This document shows positions 50,876 to 59,403 of a DNA stretch of 64,000 nucleotides, piece by piece. Origin of the DNA: Flexivirga oryzae. GTDB taxonomy: Bacteria; Actinomycetota; Actinomycetes; Actinomycetales; Dermatophilaceae. Position 1 is the first letter of the stretch, and each line of letters begins with the position of its first letter. Under the pieces are notes generated by a model, which saw nothing but the letters and a program-made list of their open reading frames with translations, made no database searches and had not been told where the DNA came from. Both the position numbers and the translations under genes were made by a program. The stretch lies in NCBI RefSeq assembly GCF_014190805.1, contig NZ_JACHVQ010000002.1, positions 310,001-374,000 of the forward strand. The letters are read 5' to 3'.

Positions 50876-52297
50876 CTACTTGGAACACCCGCACTTCTGC
50901 AGGTCGGCGACGAAGTCGTCGATCGCGGCGCGGGTGCCGTAGGGGCCCCAGGACGTCGCCGCGTTGCTGATGACGGCGAAGACGAGCACCCGGTTGTCCG
51001 CGGTGAGCACGGTCCCCGCCAAGGAGGCGACATCGGTCAGTGACCCGGTCTTGGCTCGCACGTCGCCCGCCGCTGAGATGTTCGTCGGCTGCAGGAAGCG
51101 GTTGTCGAGTGTGCCGTTGTAACCGCCGACGCTCAGTCGCGTGAGCACGTCGGCGAACGGCTTGTTCTTGCCGCTCGTGCCCGACAGGACCACGTCGCTG
51201 AGCACGCGGGCCGGGATCGTGGTGCCGTCGGACAGTCCGCAGACATCCGCCAGATGCACGCCTGCGAGGTTGAAACCCGCCTGCCGCAAAGTCTTTTCGA
51301 CGAAATCCGTCACGTCCGCCGTCGAGCCGCCGACCCCCTTGCTGAACGCCGCCTGCCGGGCGAGCGACTCGATCATCGCGTTGTCGCTGCGTTGCAGCGC
51401 GTCACCGAGCACGTCCAGCAACGGTGCGGATTCGACGTGTCCGAGCTCGGACGCCGAGTCCTTGGCCGTCACGTTGCCACCGACTTTGGCGGTGATCCCT
51501 TGTGCCGCAAGGTCTTTGACGAACGCCGCCTGGGTGGACCCGACCGGGTCCGACGTGAGCGGATGCGCCGGGTCGGTCGCGCGCTCGGTCGAGAGGCCGA
51601 GTTGCGCGATCCGCGCGGTGTAGCCGGCTGCGACGACGCCCGGGTCCCAGTGCTTGGCGGTGAGCGGACCGGGTGCGTATGACGTGTCGACGCCGACGGT
51701 GACTTTCGTCTGCCCGGACTTCTTCAGCGCTTTCGCGACCTGCCGGGCCAGGTCCGCCAGCCCGGCGTGCCCGTTGACCTGGTCGGGGTCGCCCTTGCCG
51801 GGGTTGAGCGCGGTGTCGCCGCCCGCGACGAGCACGATCCGGCCCGCCGATGCACCGGTCACCACCTTCGTGGTGAGTGGCTTGTCCAGGTCCATCGTGT
51901 TGGCGACCGCCCAGGCGCTGAGCAGTTTGGTGGTCGAGGCAGGGATCATCGCCTTGTCGGCGTTCTGCTGGACCAGGACGGCGCCGGTCTGGCCGTCGAC
52001 CACGCGCACGGCGAGCTTCTTGGCCAGGTACGGCGCCTTCATGTCCGCCGCGACACGCGCCCGCACCTTCGCGGCGACCTGCTGCGGTCCGTCGGCGGCC
52101 TGCAGGCGCGTCGCGGTGGCCGGGGTCGGCGGCGGCACCGAGGGCCCGACGCTGGTCTTGCCCGGCACCGGAACCGGTTGCGCGGCCGCGGCAGCGCGGG
52201 TCAGCGGCCCGGGGAGCACGTCATACACATCGAGGGTCTCGTAGCCGACCGCGAGCACGACGACGGCCGCCGCAACCGCTGCGACCCGCTTGCTCAT
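50876..52297 (-). CDS. dacB: D-alanyl-D-alanine carboxypeptidase / endopeptidase (PBP4 type)
   Basis: 473 residues, S13 family. Membrane anchor or signal VAAVAAAVVVLAVGYETL near the N terminus, then a Pro-rich linker. The active site is PASTTKLLSAWAV (Ser121, Lys124), SXN is QRSDNAMIESLAR, and KTG is AKTGSLTDVASLAG. It trims peptidoglycan stem peptides. Matches Rv3627c next to ppa in M. tuberculosis (recalled). ATG with GAGAGAGGA 6 nt before. The C terminus ends CGCSK. Confidence 0.95.
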   Translation of the reverse strand: MSKRVAAVAAAVVVLAVGYETLDVYDVLPGPLTRAAAAAQPVPVPGKTSVGPSVPPPTPATATRLQAADGPQQVAAKVRARVAADMKAPYLAKKLAVRVVDGQTGAVLVQQNADKAMIPASTTKLLSAWAVANTMDLDKPLTTKVVTGASAGRIVLVAGGDTALNPGKGDPDQVNGHAGLADLARQVAKALKKSGQTKVTVGVDTSYAPGPLTAKHWDPGVVAAGYTARIAQLGLSTERATDPAHPLTSDPVGSTQAAFVKDLAAQGITAKVGGNVTAKDSASELGHVESAPLLDVLGDALQRSDNAMIESLARQAAFSKGVGGSTADVTDFVEKTLRQAGFNLAGVHLADVCGLSDGTTIPARVLSDVVLSGTSGKNKPFADVLTRLSVGGYNGTLDNRFLQPTNISAAGDVRAKTGSLTDVASLAGTVLTADNRVLVFAVISNAATSWGPYGTRAAIDDFVADLQKCGCSK

Positions 52298-52453
52298 GGT
52301 GTCCTCTCTCTCGTCGAGTCCGCCACTCGCAGCCTGGGGCCGTTGCTCACTGCGCTCGACCCCATGAAGCACCCCTCGGACGACAACACACCCGTCGGTG
52401 CGCCAAACTAGGCGTCAGTCAAGCACACCGACCCCGGCGAAGGGACACACGCA

Positions 52454-52978
52454 ATGGAGTTCGACGTCACCATCGAGGTGCCGCAGGGCAGCCGCAACAA
52501 GTACGAGATCGACCACGCGAGCGGGCGGCTGCGGCTGGACCGGCGGTTGTTCACGTCGATGCAGTACCCCACCGACTACGGCTACATCGAGCACACCCTC
52601 GGTGAGGACGGCGACCCGCTGGACGCGATGCTCCTGCTGACCGAGTCGGTCGTCCCGGGTGCGATCGTCGAGGCACGCCCGGTCGGTGTGTTCAAGATGG
52701 TCGACGAGGCCGGTGGCGACGACAAGATCCTGTCGGTGATCGCGGGCGACCCGCGCTGGGACCACATCCAGGACGTGAGCGACGTCAATTCGTTCCTGCT
52801 CGACGAGATCAAGCACTTCTTCGAGACCTACAAGGTGCTCGAGCCGGGCAAGAGTGTCGAGGAGGGTTCGCACTGGGCGGGCCGCGAGGACGCCGAGAAG
52901 ATCGTCGCCGACGCGCTGCAGCGCGCCAAGGACCAGAACGTCGACACGGCGCGCTGGGTCTCCCCGAACCAGCACTGA
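52454..52978 (+). CDS. ppa: Inorganic pyrophosphatase, family I
   Basis: 174 residues. Core motifs: GSRNKYEIDHASGRLRLDR, YPTDYGYIEHTLGEDGDPLD (the catalytic Asp-rich site) and VIAGDPRWDHIQDVSDV with KHFFETYK. Hydrolyses pyrophosphate from biosynthesis. Divergent from dacB. ATG with GAAGGGA upstream. Its 3' gap holds four-motif element E, between convergent genes. Confidence 0.97.
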   Translation: MEFDVTIEVPQGSRNKYEIDHASGRLRLDRRLFTSMQYPTDYGYIEHTLGEDGDPLDAMLLLTESVVPGAIVEARPVGVFKMVDEAGGDDKILSVIAGDPRWDHIQDVSDVNSFLLDEIKHFFETYKVLEPGKSVEEGSHWAGREDAEKIVADALQRAKDQNVDTARWVSPNQH

Positions 52979-52980
52979 CG

Positions 52981-53096
52981 ACACCCCTCTCTGCCGAGAG
53001 GACAACATAACGCCGAGAGGCCCAGAAAACCGGACGGGAGTCGTCGCGGTTTTCTGGGCCTCTCGGGGTGTTTCTTGTCCTCTCGGCGAGGGGTGT
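52981..53096. repeat. Four-motif inverted element E (the most regular copy)
   Basis: CCGAGAGGACAACATAAC at 52994 and CCGAGAGGCCCAGAAAAC at 53013. In reverse, GTTTTCTGGGCCTCTCGG and GTTTCTTGTCCTCTCGG. Outer flanks ACACCCCTC and GAGGGGTGT also pair. The inner arms (18 bp) are perfect. Between the convergent ppa and membrane-protein genes. Confidence 0.92.
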
Positions 53097-53123
53097 GCCA
53101 CGCGGGCGGAGCCGCGGGTCAGG

Positions 53124-53555
53124 TCAGAGGCGCACCTTGATGCTGCCGAGCACGATCACGGCGAGCAGGAACGCCCAGCCGCCGGTGAGCCGCCGACCGG
53201 TCGGCGGCTCTGGGTGGTCGGTCGGGCGGAGTGGACCGCTCGCGAGCAGGAACAGCGGCAGCGTGACCACGAGCGCCGGGTTCAGGATGAGCCAGAACCA
53301 CCCCCACCGGGTGGCCCAGCGTGGCTGCGGTCCGTTGATCAGCACGAAGAGTGCCGCGACGAACGTCGCTGTCATGCCGAGCCCGAGGCTCGTGCCGTAT
53401 GTCGTCCGGTATGTCGACGAAGCGCCGGGGTCGAGCCAATTCGCGATGGCGCACGCACCGATCGCGGCCAGCACCGTCGCCCGTGCGATCCACCAACGGT
53501 CGACTCGCCGTCCGATCCCTGGTTCCCCCGTGAATGCCGTCCCCTGAGCCGTCAT
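53124..53555 (-). CDS. Small polytopic membrane protein
   Basis: 143 residues with four predicted membrane helices, for example ATVLAAIGACAIANWL, LGLGMTATFVAALFVLI, FWLILNPALVVTLPLFLLA and LTGGWAFLLAVIVLGSI. No family recognised. A TATGCT box lies exactly 6 nt before the ATG on the minus strand, which supports this start and a leaderless message. It is the gene after the GntR/MFS pair on the same strand; the 24-nt gap suggests cotranscription is also possible. Confidence 0.75.
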   Translation of the reverse strand: MTAQGTAFTGEPGIGRRVDRWWIARATVLAAIGACAIANWLDPGASSTYRTTYGTSLGLGMTATFVAALFVLINGPQPRWATRWGWFWLILNPALVVTLPLFLLASGPLRPTDHPEPPTGRRLTGGWAFLLAVIVLGSIKVRL

Positions 53556-53579
53556 GACGGGAGCATATGCCCCGGCAGG

Positions 53580-54938
53580 TCAGCGGCGCATACCGCCGAC
53601 GCCGACGAGCAGGTGTTCGTATCCGTCCGAGGTGTGCACCAGTCGCCGCGTGTGGCGGCGGTAGCGCAGGATCTGCACGATGCCGAACGCCCACACCACG
53701 TATTGCACGGTCAGCGCGACCCGGAACGCGTGCAGGTCGTAGTGTTCTGCGCCGCCGGGCGACATGTGGTCGAGCACGAGGCCGATGACGAAGACCGACA
53801 GCAGGGTCGCGGTGAAACCGCCGACGTTGACGATGCCCGATGCGGAACCGATCCGGTGCGTGGGGTTGAACGTTCGCGCCAGGTCGAAGCCGATCATCGA
53901 GCCCGGGCCGCCGATCGCGGTGATGACCACCAACAGGATCAGGACGGGCAGCGGGGCGCGGCCCGGCCAGAGCAGCACGACCGTCCACATCGCCATGATC
54001 GCGAAGACGCTGCCCAGCACCAGGGTCGACCGGTTGTAGGGGTAGCGCGCGGTGAAGGCGCCGAAGAACGGGCTCGCGGTGACGGTCGCCACCACCATGA
54101 TCTCCAGCAACAGACTCGCCGTACCTGCGGAGAGGCCCTCACCCTTGGTGAGGAACGGGAATCCCCACATCAGGCTGAAGACCGTCGCGCTGAACTGCGA
54201 GGTGAAGTGGCACCACAGGCCGAGTCGCGTGCCCGGCTCGTGCCATGCACTGGAGACCGCGCGGGCCACGGCGCGCAACTTGATCTCGGTGCGCTCCTTG
54301 GTGAGGTATGGCGAGTCGCGCACGACCACGATCAGGATCGCGCCGAGCACGACGCCCACCGACGACGCGAGCAGGTAGGACTTCGTCCAGCCCAAGCCGT
54401 GCAGCGCGGCGGACAGCGGACCCGCCGCGGCGATCGCGCCGAACTGGCCGAAGACGCCGCACAGCTGACTCATCATCGGCGCACGCGCCGGCGGGAACCA
54501 CAGCGCGACGATGCGCAGCAGCGAGACGAAGCACATCGCATCGCCCATACCCACGAAAACCCTTGCCAGCACGCCCAATGCGAAGGTGTTTGCGAAGGCG
54601 AACCCGAACTGGGCGATCGTCATCGTCGTCACGCCGCAGATCAACAACACCTTGGAGCCGTAGCGGTCGAGGAGCGCTCCGACGGGGACCTGCATCGCGG
54701 CGTACACGACGAGCTGGACCATCACGAAGGTCGCGAGCTCTGCCGAGCTGATGTGGAAGCGCTCGGCGGCCATCACCCCGGCAACGCCCAGCGAGGTGCG
54801 GTGGAAGATCGCCAGGATGTAGACGAGCAGTGCCGAGGTGAATACCGCCCAGGCCCGGCGGCCGCCGAGCGGCCATGCGGCAGAGGACGATTCGACGACG
54901 CTGGGCAGGTGTCCGGTGTCGGCTGCGGGTGCGTTCAC
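53580..54938 (-). CDS. MFS transporter
   Basis: 452 residues, twelve membrane helices. The signature between helices 2 and 3 is GALLDRYGSKVLLICGVTTM, with MGDAMCFVSLLRIVALWFPP, LCGVFGQFGAIAAAGPLSAA and GPGSMIGFDLARTFNPTHRI. Similar to sugar-acid or drug-type MFS members; substrate unknown. GTG start overlapping the upstream GntR stop (GTGA), so transporter and regulator are coupled. Confidence 0.9.
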   Translation of the reverse strand: MNAPAADTGHLPSVVESSSAAWPLGGRRAWAVFTSALLVYILAIFHRTSLGVAGVMAAERFHISSAELATFVMVQLVVYAAMQVPVGALLDRYGSKVLLICGVTTMTIAQFGFAFANTFALGVLARVFVGMGDAMCFVSLLRIVALWFPPARAPMMSQLCGVFGQFGAIAAAGPLSAALHGLGWTKSYLLASSVGVVLGAILIVVVRDSPYLTKERTEIKLRAVARAVSSAWHEPGTRLGLWCHFTSQFSATVFSLMWGFPFLTKGEGLSAGTASLLLEIMVVATVTASPFFGAFTARYPYNRSTLVLGSVFAIMAMWTVVLLWPGRAPLPVLILLVVITAIGGPGSMIGFDLARTFNPTHRIGSASGIVNVGGFTATLLSVFVIGLVLDHMSPGGAEHYDLHAFRVALTVQYVVWAFGIVQILRYRRHTRRLVHTSDGYEHLLVGVGGMRR

Positions 54939-55558
54939 CGGGTCACCGCCAGGCTGGTCGCGTAGTTCACGTGCTCGCGGCAGGCGTGCACGAACTGGGC
55001 TTTCGTGCCCGACTCCAGCAGACGCAGCAGCTCCCGGTGCTGCCGCAGCGACAGTGTCATGCGTGGCTTGTCCCCGCGTAGGTTGCCGGCGACGATGACG
55101 ATCTGGCGGTCCCGCAGGTGGCGGTACTGGCGCGTAATCACCGAGTTGCCGGCCGCCTCGACGATGACCTCGTGGAACGCGCGGTCCGCGGCACTGAAGG
55201 TGCTCACGTCGTCGTCCTTGAGGGCAGCGGACATCTGGTCGAGCTTCGCGTGGAGCGCGGGCGCGGCCTCCGCGCGACGCGCCCACATCTGACTGGCCGC
55301 CCACTCCTCGATGAGGGCTCGGGCCTCGAAGACCTCGCGGGTCTCGCGCGGTGTCGGCGCGGAGACCAGTGCCCCCTTCTTCGGGAAGAGCTCGACCATG
55401 CCCTCGGCCTGCAATCGCAGCAAGGCTTCGCGGACAGGCGTGCGGGAGATACCGATCTGCTCGGCGAGCTGCCCCTCGGTCAGGAAAGTATTGGGGAGTA
55501 CGTCGCCGGCGAGGATCCCACCCTTGACGTGTTCGTATGCCTTGTCGCTTGCACTCAT
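54935..55558 (-). CDS. GntR-family transcriptional regulator (FadR/FCD subfamily)
   Basis: 207 residues. N-terminal winged helix EGQLAEQIGISRTPVREALL, then an all-helical FCD ligand domain with candidate metal ligands (RAFHEVIVEAAGNSVI, RQHRELLRLL, REHVNYA). It should sense an organic acid and control the coupled MFS gene. An inverted repeat, TTGTATC-N7-GATGCAA, lies 2 nt before its ATG, a likely autoregulatory operator. Matches the GntR-before-Ppx theme only in name, not location. Confidence 0.9.
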   Translation of the reverse strand: MSASDKAYEHVKGGILAGDVLPNTFLTEGQLAEQIGISRTPVREALLRLQAEGMVELFPKKGALVSAPTPRETREVFEARALIEEWAASQMWARRAEAAPALHAKLDQMSAALKDDDVSTFSAADRAFHEVIVEAAGNSVITRQYRHLRDRQIVIVAGNLRGDKPRMTLSLRQHRELLRLLESGTKAQFVHACREHVNYATSLAVTR

Positions 55559-55559
55559 G

Positions 55560-55580
55560 TTGTATCTATCTTAGATGCAA
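55560..55580. promoter_or_regulatory. Candidate operator of the GntR regulator
   Basis: TTGTATC TATCTTA GATGCAA: 7-bp arms, 6 of 7 matching. It abuts the start codon and overlaps the expected -10 region of the GntR gene. Confidence 0.45.
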
Positions 55581-55627
55581 CCGCGGTGTGACGGGAAATC
55601 GGCATTGCGGGCGGTGGTGCTGCGGCG

Positions 55628-55815
55628 GGCGTAGGTCTCCCCAGTGGGCGCTCCAGCACGCGCGAGGCCGCGCAACCGCACATACGTCCCCCCAGTGGGG
55701 ACTCCGGCACGCCGCAGGCCGCGCAACCGCGCATACGTCCCCCCAGTGGGGACTCCGGCACGCGCGAGGCCGCCATATCTGCAGATACCCCTCCACTGGG
55801 GCGACTCCGGTACGC
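55628..55815. repeat. Tandem array of four 51-bp units with CCCCAGTGGGG core
   Basis: Core at 55639, 55690, 55741 and 55790 (last one CTCCACTGGGG), spacing 51, 51, about 50 bp. Preceding CATACGTCC and following ACTCCGGCACG are conserved, with a GAGGCCGCGCAACCGC stretch between. Same repeat family as the 34370 array but inverted. It lies in the divergent gap between the GntR and hydrolase genes. Confidence 0.88.
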
Positions 55816-55837
55816 CCAACCGCACAGCCGCCTCCGC

Positions 55838-55843
55838 TACCGT
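55838..55843 (+). promoter_or_regulatory. -10 box of leaderless alpha/beta-hydrolase gene
   Basis: TACCGT, 6 nt, ATG at 55850. It lies just after the last unit of the tandem array. Confidence 0.5.
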
Positions 55844-55849
55844 CGAGTA

Positions 55850-56704
55850 ATGCAGACGTACACGCGTGGCGAGCTGACCTTCGACGTCACCGACAGCGGG
55901 CCGGAGGACGGACCGGTCGTCGTGCTGCTGCACGGCTTCCCGCAGGACCGACACGCGTGGGACAAGGTCGCCCCGCAACTGGTGGAGGCCGGATTTCGCG
56001 TGCTCGCGCCGGATCAGCGCGGCTACTCCCCCGGCGCGACGCCGCGCGGCCGGACGTCATACGGCTTGCGGGAGTTGGCCGACGACGTCGTCGCGCTGCT
56101 CGACGCGGCCGGCGCGGCCAAGGCGCACGTGGTCGGGCACGACTGGGGCGGCGCGGTCGCGTGGCAGCTTGCGTCGACGCACGCCGAGCGGGTCGCGTCC
56201 TGCACCGTGCTGTCCACGCCGCACCCAGCGGCGCTCCTGTGGGCGATGCGCCACAGCGACCAGTGGCGCAAGAGCAGCTACATGGCGTTGTTCCAGCTTC
56301 CCTGGGTCGCCGAACGCAGCGTTCTGCGGAACCTGCCGGGGATGTACCTCAAGACCGGCATGTCGGCGACGGACGCCCAGAAGTATGCCGACCGTTTCGA
56401 CACGCCGGAGTCGTTGACCGGTCCGCTGAACTGGTACCGCTCGATGCTTGCCGATCAGGCGCGCAGCGCGCTCAAACGCCGTGGATCCAAGGGCGGTTCG
56501 CCGCACCGCGTCGCCGTGCCGACCACCTTCGTCTGGGGATCGCGTGACTTCGCGCTCGGTCGCGCTGCGGCCCAGAAGACCGCCGAGTTCATCTCTGGCG
56601 ATTACGAATTCGTCGAGCTGACCGGGGCCGGGCACTGGTTGCCGGAGGTGCACCCCGACGAGGTGGCGACGGCGATCACCGAACAAGTGCGATCAGCCGA
56701 GTGA
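55850..56704 (+). CDS. Alpha/beta hydrolase, epoxide-hydrolase-like
   Basis: 284 residues. Oxyanion motif VVLLHGFPQD near residue 25. The nucleophile elbow is VVGHDWGGAVAWQL, with Asp as nucleophile (the epoxide-hydrolase pattern, not Ser). The acid candidate is in VWGSRDFALG and the catalytic His is in GAGHWLPEVHPDEV. The missing cap tyrosines were not checked. Substrate unknown. The 3' end overlaps the convergent beta-lactamase-like gene by 12 nt. Confidence 0.9.
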   Translation: MQTYTRGELTFDVTDSGPEDGPVVVLLHGFPQDRHAWDKVAPQLVEAGFRVLAPDQRGYSPGATPRGRTSYGLRELADDVVALLDAAGAAKAHVVGHDWGGAVAWQLASTHAERVASCTVLSTPHPAALLWAMRHSDQWRKSSYMALFQLPWVAERSVLRNLPGMYLKTGMSATDAQKYADRFDTPESLTGPLNWYRSMLADQARSALKRRGSKGGSPHRVAVPTTFVWGSRDFALGRAAAQKTAEFISGDYEFVELTGAGHWLPEVHPDEVATAITEQVRSAE

Positions 56705-57769
56705 GCGCGCCAACCCCGTCGCCCACTGTGCCCGGAGGGTGTTGATCGACTGATCGGGGCGGTGCGGATGCACCGCATTCGTCAGGAGGATGGCGACAGC
56801 GTCGCGCTCGACGTCGGCGACCAGCGATGTACCGGTGAAACCGGTGTGCCCGATGGTGCGCGGCCCGCTGAGCTCGCCCATGTACCGGGGCTGGTCGATC
56901 TCGAAGCCGAGGCCATGGGCGTCGTCCGGAAGCCCCGGATTCAGGTTGTTCGTTATCTCAATCACACTGGTGTCACTCAGGATCCGCGGGTCACCCGAAG
57001 TGAATTCCCCCGCGAAGCGCAGCAGGTCGGCCGCCGTCGAGAAGACCCCTGCATGCCCCGCGACACCGCCGAGCGACCAAGCGTTCTCGTCGTGCACCTG
57101 CCCGCGCACCAGGCCGCGGCCGGTGTCGTCCTCGATCTCGGTGGCCGCGAAACGCTCGATGCCGACGTGACTGAGTTGGGTCGCGAACCCGGTGTCCGAC
57201 ATGCCGAGCGGCCCGGTGATCCCGTCGCGGACCAGGACGTCCAGCGGTGCACCGCCGAGCTGCTCGAGCAGCACACCCAGCGTGATCAGGTTGAGGTCGC
57301 TGTAGACGAACTCCCCGGCGGGCGTGGCCGGCGGATTGGTCAGCGCCGCACGGATCCGGCTCCCGGGGTCGCGCCAGTCCCGCCACAGCGGCAACCACCG
57401 CTCCAGCCCGCTGGTGTGCGTGAGCAGTTGCCGGACCGTGATCGCGGCCTTCCCGCCGGCGACGAAGTCCGGCAGATAGCTCGCGACCGGTGCGTCCAGG
57501 TCGAGCAGTCCGGCCTGCACCTGCTGCATCGCGATCGTTGCGGTGAAGAGCTTGGTCAGCGATGCGAGATCGAAGACCGTGTCGGAGCGCATCGGCACGC
57601 GGGCATCCGATGGAAGGAGAGCGCCGCGCGCGTCATACAACACGGCGTAGCCGGTCACGTGTATGGCGACGACGTCGCCGCGGACGGCGAACAGTCCCAC
57701 CGCTCCCGGGACGGCCGCGGCGTCGAGTGCCGCGATCGCGTCAGTGACCGGCTTGGCGACGCCGCTCAC
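56693..57769 (-). CDS. Serine hydrolase of the beta-lactamase / PBP-like class C family
   Basis: 358 residues. SxxK is FDLASLTKLFTATIA near residue 70, and YxN-type VYSDLNLITLGVLLEQLG comes after it. The third motif is GHTGFTGTSLVADVERDA near the end. No signal peptide is seen, so it probably acts in the cytoplasm as an esterase or peptidase. GTG start, 29 nt inside the upstream small-protein gene. It may serve cell-wall recycling or ester hydrolysis; no direct evidence. Confidence 0.88.
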   Translation of the reverse strand: MSGVAKPVTDAIAALDAAAVPGAVGLFAVRGDVVAIHVTGYAVLYDARGALLPSDARVPMRSDTVFDLASLTKLFTATIAMQQVQAGLLDLDAPVASYLPDFVAGGKAAITVRQLLTHTSGLERWLPLWRDWRDPGSRIRAALTNPPATPAGEFVYSDLNLITLGVLLEQLGGAPLDVLVRDGITGPLGMSDTGFATQLSHVGIERFAATEIEDDTGRGLVRGQVHDENAWSLGGVAGHAGVFSTAADLLRFAGEFTSGDPRILSDTSVIEITNNLNPGLPDDAHGLGFEIDQPRYMGELSGPRTIGHTGFTGTSLVADVERDAVAILLTNAVHPHRPDQSINTLRAQWATGLARSLG

Positions 57770-57974
57770 GCTCCTCGTCCTGCTTGATCAGCAGCGGCAG
57801 TTGCGGTGCCTGGCGGGGACCGCGTCGCTTGTCCCGCTGCTTGCCGACCCAGATGATGGCCAGGAAGAGCAGGATCATGAAGATGCAGATCCCGAAGAAG
57901 CCGACACCGATGCCGATGGGGTGCCCGTCGTTCTGATCGAGCTTGGCGGCGAGGTCGGAGATCACGTCTTCCAT
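57741..57974 (-). CDS. Small single-pass membrane protein
   Basis: 77 residues. Hydrophilic start MEDVISDLAAKLDQND, one membrane helix GFFGICIFMILLFLAIIWV (about 26-44), then a basic tail KQRDKRRGPRQAP. No family recognised. It overlaps the serine hydrolase start by 29 nt, so the two are coupled. The longer frame starting at 58022 is less likely because it adds an unlikely N terminus. Confidence 0.6.
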   Translation of the reverse strand: MEDVISDLAAKLDQNDGHPIGIGVGFFGICIFMILLFLAIIWVGKQRDKRRGPRQAPQLPLLIKQDEERERRRQAGH

Positions 57975-58025
57975 TGTGCACCGGGTGGCGCCGACCGCCG
58001 ACCATGGGCCCGGTGTCACCAACCG

Positions 58026-58592
58026 TCAGCCGAGCTCCGCGCATACGTCGAGGGCCGGGCCCAGCGCCACCTTGACGTCCCGCGTGCCGTCGGCGTTGAA
58101 CTGGATCAGGTGGTAGCCGTCGAGTACGTAGTCGCCGCTGGGAAGCCCCTTCGACTCTCCGATCGGCATGGCCACTCCGACCGGCCCGAAGGTCTGATAG
58201 GTCCGCAGCGCTCCGGCGGAGGTGTCGCTCTCGAGCGCGTCACCGCCCATGTCGTAGTCCTTGGACCTCCCTGTCGTGACGTTCGTCATCTTCTCGATCA
58301 GCGGGCCGGCGTAGTAGGTGTCCTTCGGTGTTCCGTTGTCCCACCGGGACAGGACCTTGCTGCGCACGTCCTGACTCACCGCGGTCGCTCTCAGATCGAA
58401 CGAGCCGCAGTAGCGAGCAGCCGGAAGAACGAGATCCTGCTGCGGTGCGGGCTGCCAGGCCTCGTGCACCCAGTGCCACCCCGGCCCGCTCTCGGTCGTC
58501 CGGGTCGCCGCCGTCGCCGGACCCGCTGTCGTCACCACGGCTGCGAGCGCCACCGCGCCGATGGCTGCTGCCACTCCCCGCGACATGTGCAT
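58026..58592 (-). CDS. Secreted protein of unknown function
   Basis: 188 residues. A signal peptide (MSRGVAAAIGAVALAAVVTT with AGPATAA cleavage) comes first. The mature part has ESGPGWHWVHEAWQPAPQQD, LVLPAARYCGSFDLRATAVS, KMTNVTTGRSKDYDMGGDAL and the end KVALGPALDVCAELG, with two Cys that may pair. No family recognised. ATG with TTAGGAG 7 nt before. It is divergent from a CGNR regulator, so it is the likely target of that regulator and of the composite operator between them. Confidence 0.75.
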   Translation of the reverse strand: MHMSRGVAAAIGAVALAAVVTTAGPATAATRTTESGPGWHWVHEAWQPAPQQDLVLPAARYCGSFDLRATAVSQDVRSKVLSRWDNGTPKDTYYAGPLIEKMTNVTTGRSKDYDMGGDALESDTSAGALRTYQTFGPVGVAMPIGESKGLPSGDYVLDGYHLIQFNADGTRDVKVALGPALDVCAELG

Positions 58593-58602
58593 CGTCGTAC
58601 TC

Positions 58603-58648
58603 CTAACCGTTTTATCTAAATAACCGGTTATTCAATGAAAGCGGTTAG
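58603..58648. promoter_or_regulatory. Composite dyad operator between secreted protein and CGNR regulator
   Basis: A perfect 14-bp palindrome AATAACCGGTTATT (58619-58632) is flanked by CTAACCG (58603-58609) and CGGTTAG (58642-58648), which are also mutual inverted repeats. All four half-sites share one symmetry axis at 58625.5. The right half-site overlaps the TAGAAT -10 box of the regulator gene. Confidence 0.65.
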
Positions 58649-58657
58649 AATCGCAGC

Positions 58658-59269
58658 ATGTCAACCCCATGGATGATCGAGGTCGATGGGATCCACCTGC
58701 CCAAGCAACTCAGCGGTCATCCGGCGCTGGAGTTGTGCAACTCGCGTGCCGGCTGGCGCGAGCCTCCCGTGTGGGCGGGCGAATATCTGCGGTCGTATGA
58801 CGCGCTCGCGCTGCTCGCGGCCACCTCCGGGGTGATCTCGGACGCGGCCTGTGCAGCGCTTCGCAAGAAAGCGGCGGCCGACCCGGACGGTGCCACGGCA
58901 GCCCTCGAACGCACCCGCGAACTACGAGCCGACCTCTACACCGCCCTGACCGGCGAACCCGGCCCGACGGCCCGCAGACGTCTCTCGCAGGCGATCGGTC
59001 ATGCGCGCGGCCGACAGCACCTTGTCCTTGAATCACACTCCGCCCGTTGGGAGTTCGGATCCGCAACACTGGACGACCCGCTGGATGCGTTTCTCCTCGA
59101 AGCAGGGTCGCTACTGACCTGCGCTGCCCGTGAGCTCGTCACTCCGTGCCCGGGCGAGGAATGCGGGTGGCTCTTCCTCAACACCTCTCGGCGGCGCAAA
59201 TGGTGCCAGATGGCGGTGTGTGGCAACCGCGCCAAACAGGCGGCGTTCGCCGCGCGCAGTCGCACCTGA
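58658..59269 (+). CDS. CGNR zinc-finger transcriptional regulator, second copy
   Basis: 203 residues. An ABATE-like N-terminal domain (LPKQLSGHPALELCNSRAGW, YLRSYDALALLAATSGVI) is followed by a zinc ribbon, TPCPGEECGWLFLNTSRRRK, then WCQMAVCGNRAKQAAFAAR. Less than half alike to the copy at 31499. ATG 6 nt after TAGAAT, leaderless. The composite operator covers its promoter, so self-regulation is likely. Transcribed away from the secreted-protein gene. Confidence 0.88.
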   Translation: MSTPWMIEVDGIHLPKQLSGHPALELCNSRAGWREPPVWAGEYLRSYDALALLAATSGVISDAACAALRKKAAADPDGATAALERTRELRADLYTALTGEPGPTARRRLSQAIGHARGRQHLVLESHSARWEFGSATLDDPLDAFLLEAGSLLTCAARELVTPCPGEECGWLFLNTSRRRKWCQMAVCGNRAKQAAFAARSRT

Positions 59270-59318
59270 GACGCGGCCCCGGCGACGGTCCGGGCCGGTG
59301 AGTCCCGCCAGCCCCAAG

Positions 59319-59403
59319 ATTGACCGGCATACCGATGCATCGAGCGGCATACGGATTCCGGCCGAATCTGTATGCCGCTCAATGCCGGGGTACGCCGCTC
59401 AAT
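59319..59403. repeat. Four-motif inverted element G (same layout, different motif)
   Basis: Motif consensus ATTGAGCGGCATAC occurs at 59319 and 59339 forward (20 bp apart) and, in reverse, as GTATGCCGCTCAAT ending at 59383 and GTACGCCGCTCAAT ending at 59403. The inner pair extends to 17-bp arms (one mismatch) around a CGGCC centre. It lies between convergent genes and overlaps the stop of the hypothetical gene. Confidence 0.85.
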
